Shown in pieces: positions 5,632 through 10,822 of a stretch of DNA of 10,822 bases. The DNA lies in contig JAITAM010000190.1 of NCBI GenBank assembly GCA_031284085.1, positions 1-10,822 of the forward strand, in the 5' to 3' direction. The stretch is from Spirochaetaceae bacterium (GTDB lineage: Bacteria > Spirochaetota > Spirochaetia > Treponematales > Breznakiellaceae). Below the pieces are notes generated by a model. It had not been told where the DNA came from, did not search any database, and was given only the letters and a program-made list of their open reading frames with translations. Positions within the stretch are counted from its first letter, which is position 1. Each line of letters starts with the position of its first letter. A program made the translations under genes and the position numbers.

Positions 5632-7080
5632 CTACCCCTTGTTGTTCTTGATAAATTTGAAGGCATCCGACACATACCAAGATTGCTTATAGGGCAACCG
5701 TGCATAAGCCGAAAGTTTTCTGTTAAACCCGGGATTTTCTACTTGATCGGCGATTTTATTTCCCAGATATAAAATACCGTCGTAGCCCATAGTAGCCCGT
5801 TTAGGGTCCAAGACATGGGTAGTAGGAATACCGAAACGAGCTGACCACGCAGGAACACCGATAAAAACATCGGGTTTAAGTTTGTTGACTAGATTCACCT
5901 GTTCAAAAGGCTGCATATTTGCCACATCCACCACGTAGTTCTTATGGATACCGTTGAGGTATTCAATATCAATTTGAGCATCTACGTCATAAGTCGGAGT
6001 TTCAAGACCCACGAGTTCCATACCAAAGTCATCAATTAAAGCTGCCGCGGCAAACGACCGCCCCGTACCACCGCAGATAAACACACGTTTACCTTGAAGG
6101 CGTTTTTTCACATCTTCCAATTTAGGCAGTATCCGATCGTGTTCCCTCTGAATATATTCTCTGGCTTTCTCTCCTTTGCCTAAAAGCTCCGCGATACCTA
6201 AAAACCATTTGTCGGTGTTCCTGACTCCGATGGGCATCACCGTATGAGCGAAAGGAATACCATAATATTCGTCCAGATCCTTCATAAATTCATCGGCAAA
6301 GACCTTACAGATCGAGGTGGACGCTTCGGCACCGGTGATCCGGCGGATCTTTTCTAGGGAACTATAAAAGGGAATATAGTTTACTTCAACATCCAAAAGT
6401 CCAAGCATTCTTTCTATTTCGAGCTGATCTTTGTAGCTGATAGAAGTTGGAGCAAATAGGTTCACTAACCCTTTTTGCTTCGGCTGCTTTTCTTTAGGGA
6501 GGATATGTTTTTGGATAGCAATAAAGGCGGCATCAAAACCGGAGGCACAAATCTTGGACTTGAAACCATCGCAATGAACAGGTACCAGTAATGTTTCGTT
6601 ACCTTTCTGTAGCTCCCCGGTAATCATATCCACATCATCCCCGATGATACCGGAAGCACAGGAAGTAAACACAAAAATAATCTTTGGCGCGTAGCGTTCT
6701 GTGGCAAGGGAGATAGCTTCCCGCAGCTTTTTCTCTCCCCCTATGATAATATCATTCTGATCCAGATTCGTTACGATAATACGAGGGCTTTTTATCAATT
6801 TTACTCCCCGGTGCGCCTGCCCTACCCGATACCCATCGGCAGCCATGGAAACACAGCCTGCACACCCTTGAGGAGAATGGATAATGAAAACCGAATCTTC
6901 TAGAGAAAGCAGTGCGGCGATGCTATTGATTTGCTGACATTGAAGTCCTTGACTAAAGGACCGGTCGGCATTTTTTAAGCACTTTTTTTTATAATCTTCC
7001 GCAATGGCAAGACTATGTCCACCCAAATCGTTATAGGTATACGGTCGTGACTCTCGAATACCGGAATATGCTCTTGGCAT
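5632..7080 (-). CDS. Nitrogenase component 1-like protein, alpha/D-like subunit
   Basis: A 482-aa protein starting MPRAYSGIRES. The ATG at 7078-7080 was chosen over a GTG at 7140 because AGGAGG lies 4 nt before it, while the GTG would overlap the ATPase stop. P-cluster-type cysteines are Cys48 (GLQCQQINS), Cys73 (HSPQGCAGC) and Cys141 (TSCASGIIGDDV). By eye, Cys258 (SICKVFADEF, 14 residues before YYGIP) aligns with NifD Cys275, and His422 (TTHVLDP, ten residues before GYDG) with NifD His442. Those NifD residues bind FeMo-cofactor. Keeping all five ligands argues for a catalytic subunit with a complex iron-sulfur cofactor, unlike protochlorophyllide-type (BchN/ChlN) proteins. The C-terminal half has the usual fold motifs (KRVFICGGTGRS, KPDVFIGVP). 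It follows four transporter genes and is paired with the K-like gene. Confidence 0.88.
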   Translation of the reverse strand: MPRAYSGIRESRPYTYNDLGGHSLAIAEDYKKKCLKNADRSFSQGLQCQQINSIAALLSLEDSVFIIHSPQGCAGCVSMAADGYRVGQAHRGVKLIKSPRIIVTNLDQNDIIIGGEKKLREAISLATERYAPKIIFVFTSCASGIIGDDVDMITGELQKGNETLLVPVHCDGFKSKICASGFDAAFIAIQKHILPKEKQPKQKGLVNLFAPTSISYKDQLEIERMLGLLDVEVNYIPFYSSLEKIRRITGAEASTSICKVFADEFMKDLDEYYGIPFAHTVMPIGVRNTDKWFLGIAELLGKGEKAREYIQREHDRILPKLEDVKKRLQGKRVFICGGTGRSFAAAALIDDFGMELVGLETPTYDVDAQIDIEYLNGIHKNYVVDVANMQPFEQVNLVNKLKPDVFIGVPAWSARFGIPTTHVLDPKRATMGYDGILYLGNKIADQVENPGFNRKLSAYARLPYKQSWYVSDAFKFIKNNKG

Positions 7081-7139
7081 ACTACCTCCTTTTACAAAAA
7101 AACTAATATAACTTAAGGAAAATACTTCCTCGTTCTTCA

Positions 7140-7898
7140 CTAGATATAATACTCCGTGTCTCGAGCAAGGTTAAAACGCTGAAGAAATTGTCGAGTTCGT
7201 TCTTCGTGAGGGTTATTAAAAACGACCCGAGGGTCCCCTTCCTCTACAATTTCCCCTTCGTCCATAAACACCACTCGGTTTGCCACATCATAGGCGAATT
7301 GCATTTCATGGGTAACGATAACCATAGTCATTCCTTTTTGAGCTACCTGCTTAATTACATCAAAAATTTCGTTGACCTTCTCGGGATCAAGTGCGCTGGT
7401 AGGTTCATCAAAAAGGATCACCTTAGGACTAATCGCCAAGGCTCGAGCTATACCGACCCGCTGTTGCTGTCCTCCGGACAACTCAAAAGGTTTACTGTCA
7501 AATTTGTCGCTTAACCCAACCTGCTCCAAATAATCCTTAGCGATTCTTCGAGCGCTCTCTTTTTTCATTTTTTTGACTACTATGAGGCTTTCCATGACAT
7601 TTTGAATTGCCGTTTTATTGAAGTACAGAGCATAGTTTTGAAACACCATAGCTGTCTTTCTCCGTAGGGCAAGTCTGGTTGTGCTGGAAACATTTTTGAA
7701 ATCCGCGGACAAATCATCGATCCTGATAGAACCGACATCGGCCTGTTCAAGAAAATTAAGGCATCGGAGCAAAGTTGTTTTGCCGGAACCGCTGGGTCCA
7801 ATAAGCGCTACGACTTCTCCCTTTTTTGCATGGAAATCAAAGCCCTTTAAGACTTGATTGGTATTAAAGGCTTTTTTTATCCCTTTTATCTCTAACAT
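7140..7898 (-). CDS. Polar amino acid-type ABC transporter ATPase
   Basis: A 252-aa ATPase starting MLEIKGIKKAF. The ATG at 7898 is preferred because AAGGAG lies 5 nt upstream; a GTG at 7904 falls within that site. The full set of ABC motifs is present: Walker A GPSGSGKT (34-41), Q-loop VFQNYALYFNKT around Gln87, signature LSGGQQQRVGIARAL (140-154), Walker B VILFDEPTSALD (160-171) and H-loop His197. The sequence is of the HisP/GlnQ/TcyN type that drives uptake of amino acids and cystine. It is tightly packed behind permease 2 (10-nt gap) and 59 nt ahead of the D-like start. It powers import by the two permeases, and no other ATPase is nearby. Confidence 0.95.
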   Translation of the reverse strand: MLEIKGIKKAFNTNQVLKGFDFHAKKGEVVALIGPSGSGKTTLLRCLNFLEQADVGSIRIDDLSADFKNVSSTTRLALRRKTAMVFQNYALYFNKTAIQNVMESLIVVKKMKKESARRIAKDYLEQVGLSDKFDSKPFELSGGQQQRVGIARALAISPKVILFDEPTSALDPEKVNEIFDVIKQVAQKGMTMVIVTHEMQFAYDVANRVVFMDEGEIVEEGDPRVVFNNPHEERTRQFLQRFNLARDTEYYI

Positions 7899-7908
7899 AA
7901 ACACTCCT

Positions 7909-8619
7909 TTAGTTCGCAGATTTTCTCAATATTGAATTTGATTGGCGCTCAATAGTATAAAAAATCTTTTCAATTATAATTGACAAACCCCAAAATACGA
8001 GGCCCGCTGCAACATACGCTTCAAAATACCGGTAATTTACTCCTGCTTTTAGAATGGCACCGTTTAAAATATCTACTACCGAAACAGTGGAAGCCAGAGC
8101 CGCTCCTTTAAGCATACCAATATACAGATTACCCACTATAGGAATTGAAACCGGCACAACTTGAGGCAAGATAATGCGGAGCAAGGTCTGCCGTTTAGTC
8201 AAACCCATCGCATAGGCTGCGTCAAATTGAGATCGATCGATAGCAGCTAATGACCCTCTAAAGGCTTCACTCATCCCGGTGGAGGACATGATCGACAAGG
8301 CGGCAATAGCGATATAAGCGGTATTAAAATCTCTAAAAACATATTTTAGCCCTAAAGAAGCCATAAAATCGTTATAGGTAGTTACCATAATGATATAAAA
8401 CACCAAGAGTAGCAAAATGATCGGAATACCCTTGATGAGAGTTATCATCCATTTTAACAGAGAGGCAATAACTTTTACCTCATAAAACCGGAGTAGTGCC
8501 GTGAACATACCAAACACAAGCCCTAAAATTACTGAAACAGTCGCGATGTAAAGGGTCGTTGGAATTCGTTCCACCGCTCCAAGTAGTGCCTCAAGCATAA
8601 AGAAAAAATCAAAATTCAT
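7909..8619 (-). CDS. Polar amino acid-type ABC transporter permease 2
   Basis: A 236-aa inner-membrane permease (BPD_transp_1, PF00528; His/Glu/Gln/Arg permease type) with about five hydrophobic segments. Residues 62-75 read IKGIPIILLLLVFY, the family's usual R/KGxP region. The cytoplasmic EAA loop that docks with the ATPase is at about 133-153 (DAAYAMGLTKRQ, then IILPQ). A Shine-Dalgarno GAGAGG lies 9-10 nt before the ATG, and the gene starts 18 nt after the substrate-binding protein stop. It most likely pairs with the homologous permease encoded at 9583-10284 to form a heterodimeric channel. Confidence 0.93.
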   Translation of the reverse strand: MNFDFFFMLEALLGAVERIPTTLYIATVSVILGLVFGMFTALLRFYEVKVIASLLKWMITLIKGIPIILLLLVFYIIMVTTYNDFMASLGLKYVFRDFNTAYIAIAALSIMSSTGMSEAFRGSLAAIDRSQFDAAYAMGLTKRQTLLRIILPQVVPVSIPIVGNLYIGMLKGAALASTVSVVDILNGAILKAGVNYRYFEAYVAAGLVFWGLSIIIEKIFYTIERQSNSILRKSAN

Positions 8620-8637
8620 TTTTGTTTTCCTCTCAAG

Positions 8638-9477
8638 TTATGAACCTATGCTAAGGTTTTTTAGATAGGAAGTAACCTCCTGTTCATATAACAAAGCCAG
8701 AGTCCCGTCCACTTTCATAGCAAGAATGGCTGTATCGATAGCATTTAGAAGTTTCAAAGTTTCAATGTCATCTTCGATTCGAGTCTTTTTTAAGAGAAAA
8801 TGGGCTTCCGAAGAGGATACCGCTTCTCCCACATATTTCAATTTAGCAGTATTGGAAAAGTTAGAAGCCACTACGTTAAAAGGATTAGCCAGAATCGCGT
8901 CATAGGTACGGTTCAAAAAATTAGGAATGGTCAAACTCTCATCCAAAGGTAAATTAAATAAGCTGATGTTCAGCTCCGGATGGGCGGCAATATACCGTGT
9001 GGCAACGTTATAAGAATTTCCTCCTAAACGGATCCCCAAAACTTTTCCATCCAGATCGGTCATATCCTTGATGGTATCATTGTTTTCAAGGACCGTTACA
9101 TACAGATCATAGCTATTATACCCTTCAGTGAAATAGTATTTCTCTGCCCGATCTACGTTAAATTCCCACTGGCAGACACCTATATCCACCCTTCCGGCAT
9201 CGACACTGGTTAAAAGGACGTCTCCCGATAGTTTTTGGTATTCAAAAACATATTGAGGAAGCCTTTTGTCAACTTCTTTGAGAATCTCCAGCTCGTATCC
9301 AATAAGTTCGTTATTGCTATCAGTGTAATTAAAAGGAGGATACGCTCCATACACCCCGGCAATAACGGTTTTTACCTCACTGCTGTTCTGTGGAACTCTA
9401 CCTTTGCAAGCAGTCATGGCCAGAAGTGCTAAAATCAATAGAATCAAAGTCCCTAAAGACACAACTTTCTTTTTCAT
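8638..9477 (-). CDS. Substrate-binding lipoprotein of the ABC transporter (SBP_bac_3)
   Basis: A 279-aa protein starting MKKKVVSLG. The ATG at 9477 has AGGAG upstream; a TTG at 9492 would overlap that site. A lipoprotein signal ends at LLAMTAC, so Cys24 should be lipid-anchored, with the binding domain outside the inner membrane. The fold is the family-3 binding protein (PF00497): AYPPFNYTDSNNELIGYELE (45-64) and DLDGKVLGIRLGGNS (141-155). Arg110 (FNVDRAEKYYF) matches the arginine that grips the ligand carboxylate in HisJ-like proteins. The aspartate that normally binds the ligand amino group (DAxxxD) is Asn198 here (DAILANP), so the ligand may not be a standard alpha-amino acid. This is an eye alignment. 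The gene sits between the two permeases, behind a 105-nt gap. Confidence 0.92.
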   Translation of the reverse strand: MKKKVVSLGTLILLILALLAMTACKGRVPQNSSEVKTVIAGVYGAYPPFNYTDSNNELIGYELEILKEVDKRLPQYVFEYQKLSGDVLLTSVDAGRVDIGVCQWEFNVDRAEKYYFTEGYNSYDLYVTVLENNDTIKDMTDLDGKVLGIRLGGNSYNVATRYIAAHPELNISLFNLPLDESLTIPNFLNRTYDAILANPFNVVASNFSNTAKLKYVGEAVSSSEAHFLLKKTRIEDDIETLKLLNAIDTAILAMKVDGTLALLYEQEVTSYLKNLSIGS

Positions 9478-9546
9478 AAAAAAACTCCTCAATAATAACT
9501 TTTATCATCTATTCTTAATGAATAATGATCACATTTATGGATCGGA

Positions 9547-9580
9547 TCCGCTGGAATATAGAGCTTTGCTTGAGAGCGGA
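9547..9580 (-). other. Intercistronic hairpin between permease 1 and the binding-protein gene
   Basis: TCCGCT (9547-9552) and AGCGGA (9575-9580) pair around 22 nt that contain a smaller AGC-TTT-GCT stem (9562-9570). The structure begins 2 nt after the permease 1 stop on the minus strand, inside the only long gap (105 nt) between transporter genes. It could stabilise or partly attenuate the message to tune binding-protein levels. The outer stem is only 6 bp, so this is tentative. Confidence 0.3.
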
Positions 9581-9582
9581 AC

Positions 9583-10284
9583 CTAAACTACACTGGTAAC
9601 CTTATTTTGGGTACGAGTTATTTTTTCAAGAAACCCAAAAACCTTCTCCACAATTATTGATAGAAGGATAAAAAGGATCATGGCGATAAAATATCCTTCT
9701 AAACTATGAGTCGTAGAAACCGCCAATATCTTCACCTGACCAATGACATCAATAACCCCCAGCATATATGCTAAAGCAGAATCTTGGAGCAGCATCACCA
9801 TGGACGTACCAAGAGAAGGAATAGCTGTTACCACGCATTGAGGTAGAATGATGCGAGAATAAATTTGCAGTTTAGTCATGCCTCCGGCATAAGCCGCGTC
9901 CCATTGAGATTCCGCCACACTCAAGATGGAAGATCGGATTATCTCGGACATAGAGGCACTGTAATTAATACCGTAGGTTATGAAAACAAAAAAAAGGACA
10001 TTCCAACGAGTAATATTGATCCCAAAAAGCATAAACACCATCGGTAACCCATAGAAAATAATAAACATCTGGACAAAAATCGGAGTACTACGGATAAAAG
10101 AGACATATACCACAGATATCTGCATAAGAACAGGAATCCGCTCAATGCGGATCATGGCAATGATAAGACCCAGAATAAGACCTGTTACTGTGCCAACAAA
10201 AACTATTAAAAGGGTAGTCGGCACAGCGTGTAGGATCCTGGGCAAATATTCCCACACAAAATGCCATTGAAATAAATCAGTCAT
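9583..10284 (-). CDS. Polar amino acid-type ABC transporter permease 1, first gene of the operon
   Basis: A 233-aa inner-membrane permease of the His/Glu/Gln/Arg type (PF00528) with about five hydrophobic segments. RSTPIFVQMF (65-74) is the conserved region seen as RGTPxLVQ in this family. The EAA loop for ATPase contact is at about 129-149 (DAAYAGGMTKLQ, then IILPQ). It is homologous to the permease encoded at 7909-8619, in keeping with a two-permease importer like those for histidine, glutamate or cystine (TcyL/TcyM). An AAGGAT ribosome site lies 4-5 nt before the ATG. Its start is about 28 nt from the predicted transcription start, too short for a riboswitch leader. It leads the operon that ends with the nitrogenase-like genes. 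Confidence 0.93.
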   Translation of the reverse strand: MTDLFQWHFVWEYLPRILHAVPTTLLIVFVGTVTGLILGLIIAMIRIERIPVLMQISVVYVSFIRSTPIFVQMFIIFYGLPMVFMLFGINITRWNVLFFVFITYGINYSASMSEIIRSSILSVAESQWDAAYAGGMTKLQIYSRIILPQCVVTAIPSLGTSMVMLLQDSALAYMLGVIDVIGQVKILAVSTTHSLEGYFIAMILFILLSIIVEKVFGFLEKITRTQNKVTSVV

Positions 10285-10304
10285 AATCCTTAATCCCCAT
10301 TACT

Positions 10305-10328
10305 AAATACGTATGAACAATAGTATTT
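10305..10328. promoter_or_regulatory. Inverted repeat over the operon -10 and start site, candidate operator
   Basis: AAATAC (10305-10310) and GTATTT (10323-10328) are inverted around 12 bp. The left part also lies within the 8-bp palindrome ATACGTAT (10307-10314) at the predicted start site. A repressor bound here would block the promoter. The arms are short and AT-rich, so chance is possible. Confidence 0.35.
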
Positions 10329-10348
10329 GCTTTTATATTTTTTGTCAA
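10320..10348 (-). promoter_or_regulatory. Operon promoter (transporter plus nitrogenase-like genes)
   Basis: On the minus strand TTGACA (10343-10348) and TACTAT (10320-10325) are exactly 17 bp apart, a near-consensus sigma70 promoter in an AT-rich setting. The predicted start near 10312 leaves a leader of about 28 nt before permease 1. So strong a match predicts that any control is by repression, not by need for an activator. Confidence 0.7.
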
Positions 10349-10735
10349 TAGGGATAAGATAATAAAAACGTAATTTTAACATTGTCTTCTTTGGTAAAGG
10401 TCGTGTTTGATTTGCTTAAAAAAACGGAATGGATACCGACCAGTATATCATTGTAGATACCTTCTACGGTTATTATAGGTCTTTTTTACACGGGTGTACA
10501 CGGCTTTTTGCCTGACAGAAGCGGCAGCCGCAGGCTGTTTCTAAGCTTCGGCGTTATTGTTGGAGGCGGCGTACGACTCTTCGTCTACAATTAGACTTTG
10601 ATCTAAGATAATTAAGGGTTGCTTGTCTATGATGAGGGCGCAGGCGGTAGGGATTGGGGTCAATTCCAAAGTCTCTCCTTCCCTCCTCTGAACCGAGCCA
10701 TTTCACCGAACCTTTGAAGCAGGCTGGCCTGCCCT
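10349..10735. other. Intergenic region between the operon promoter and the right-edge gene
   Basis: No gene is supported. It holds a small stem GTAGA-TACCT-TCTAC (about 10453-10467), an inverted TACAC-GG-GTGTA (10487-10498), repeat copy 2 (10491-10582) and a short CCTTTGAAGCAGGCTGGC element at about 10711-10728, related to the 56-bp repeats. Confidence 0.6.
10491..10582 (+). repeat. ~90-bp dispersed repeat, copy 2
   Basis: Aligns with 4226-4314 in the same orientation: CGGGTGTACACGGC, TTGCCTGACAGAAGCGGCAG, TTTCTAAGCTTCGGCGTTATT and GCGTACGACTCTTCG. The middle differs where this copy carries GCAGCCGCAGGCTG in place of GCAGGCCAGCTTG, hairpin-forming sequence in both. Confidence 0.8.
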
Positions 10736-10764
10736 TTGTCAATCCAGTAGCGATCTGCTATAAT
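10736..10764 (+). promoter_or_regulatory. Sigma70-type promoter for the right-edge gene
   Basis: TTGTCA (10736-10741) and a perfect TATAAT (10759-10764) are 17 bp apart. The expected transcription start near 10771 is only about 3 nt from the ATG at 10774. Confidence 0.65.
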
Positions 10765-10773
10765 TATCCTATT

Positions 10774-10822
10774 ATGATGAATACTAAAACACCCGCTACT
10801 ATACTTATTATCCTGAACCCTA
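10774..10822 (+). CDS. Start of a gene cut by the right edge, possibly a diacylglycerol-kinase-family lipid kinase
   Basis: An open frame begins at tandem ATGs (10774 and 10777) and runs to the edge: MMNTKTPATILIILNP. A strong promoter lies directly upstream, which supports a real gene. The short hydrophobic strand ending in LNP resembles the N-terminus of the diacylglycerol kinase / YegS-like family, which often reads as a hydrophobic strand followed by NPxxG. Sixteen residues are too few to be sure. No Shine-Dalgarno is present, and the predicted transcript begins within a few bases of the ATG, which suggests leaderless translation. Confidence 0.45.
   Translation, partial: MMNTKTPATILIILNP

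Noticed and set aside
4339..7080. True dinitrogen-fixing nitrogenase (nifDK)
   Set aside because: The K-like protein is much shorter than NifK, no nifH, nifB, nifE or nifN is present, and the genes sit behind an amino-acid-type importer. The sequences are only distantly NifDK-like by eye.
5632..7140. GTG start of the D-like gene at 7140, giving 502 aa
   Set aside because: The added 20 residues have no family match. The ATG at 7080 has AGGAGG 4 nt upstream, and the next residues fit the family better.
9477..9492. TTG start of the binding protein at 9492
   Set aside because: It would lie in the Shine-Dalgarno of the ATG at 9477 and would put extra residues before the MKKK signal peptide.
10285..10312. 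Riboswitch or attenuator leader for the operon
   Set aside because: The predicted leader is only about 28 nt, too short for a known riboswitch fold.
10554..10742. Minus-strand open frame of 62 aa
   Set aside because: It is arginine-rich low-complexity translation of repeat sequence with no ribosome site. The same region holds the dispersed repeat and the promoter of the right-edge gene.

Overview
The window looks like accessory DNA from a host-associated spirochaete, most probably a Treponema-like organism such as the termite-gut lineage. This is inference from gene content: a DUF4469/HU-like DNA-binding protein, a REP-associated tyrosine transposase, many short palindromic intergenic repeats, a 17-C homopolymer in a gene leader, a lone chemoreceptor, and nitrogenase-like genes. 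No rRNA or tRNA gene is present to confirm it.

Layout. Positions 1-395 (minus) carry the 5' part of a RAYT-type transposase that runs off the left edge. Positions 396-656 hold scattered degenerate copies of a GGTCAGACCTC repeat. A good sigma70-type promoter (657-686), a leader hairpin and a C17 tract precede a DUF4469/HU-like gene (881-1630, plus). Positions 1631-2284 are non-coding and repeat-built: a 23-bp tandem array, then a 24-bp tandem array whose core is the palindrome AGGTC-A-GACCT, flanked by 56-bp direct repeats. A methyl-accepting chemotaxis protein lies on the minus strand (2285-4108).

The main content is a six-gene minus-strand operon, 10284 down to 4339. In transcription order it encodes an amino-acid-type ABC permease, a substrate-binding lipoprotein, a second permease, the ABC ATPase, and two nitrogenase component-1-like subunits (D-like, then K-like). 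A near-consensus promoter (TTGACA, 17 bp, TACTAT) sits directly upstream and overlaps an inverted repeat that could be an operator. The D-like and K-like proteins each keep three cysteines in the P-cluster ligand positions. The D-like protein also keeps a Cys and a His where NifD binds FeMo-cofactor. No NifH-like reductase, NifB or other cofactor maturase is encoded here.

The simplest reading is that the transporter imports a small solute and a nitrogenase-like reductase acts on it or on a product of it, with electrons from an iron protein encoded elsewhere. The methylthio-alkane reductases are the nearest known precedent for such non-nitrogen-fixing D/K enzymes, but the substrate cannot be read from the sequence. 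Two same-orientation copies of a ~90-bp repeat bracket the operon (4226-4314 and 10491-10582). At the right edge a consensus promoter drives what looks like a leaderless gene starting at 10774, possibly a diacylglycerol-kinase-family lipid kinase, of which only about 16 codons are visible.
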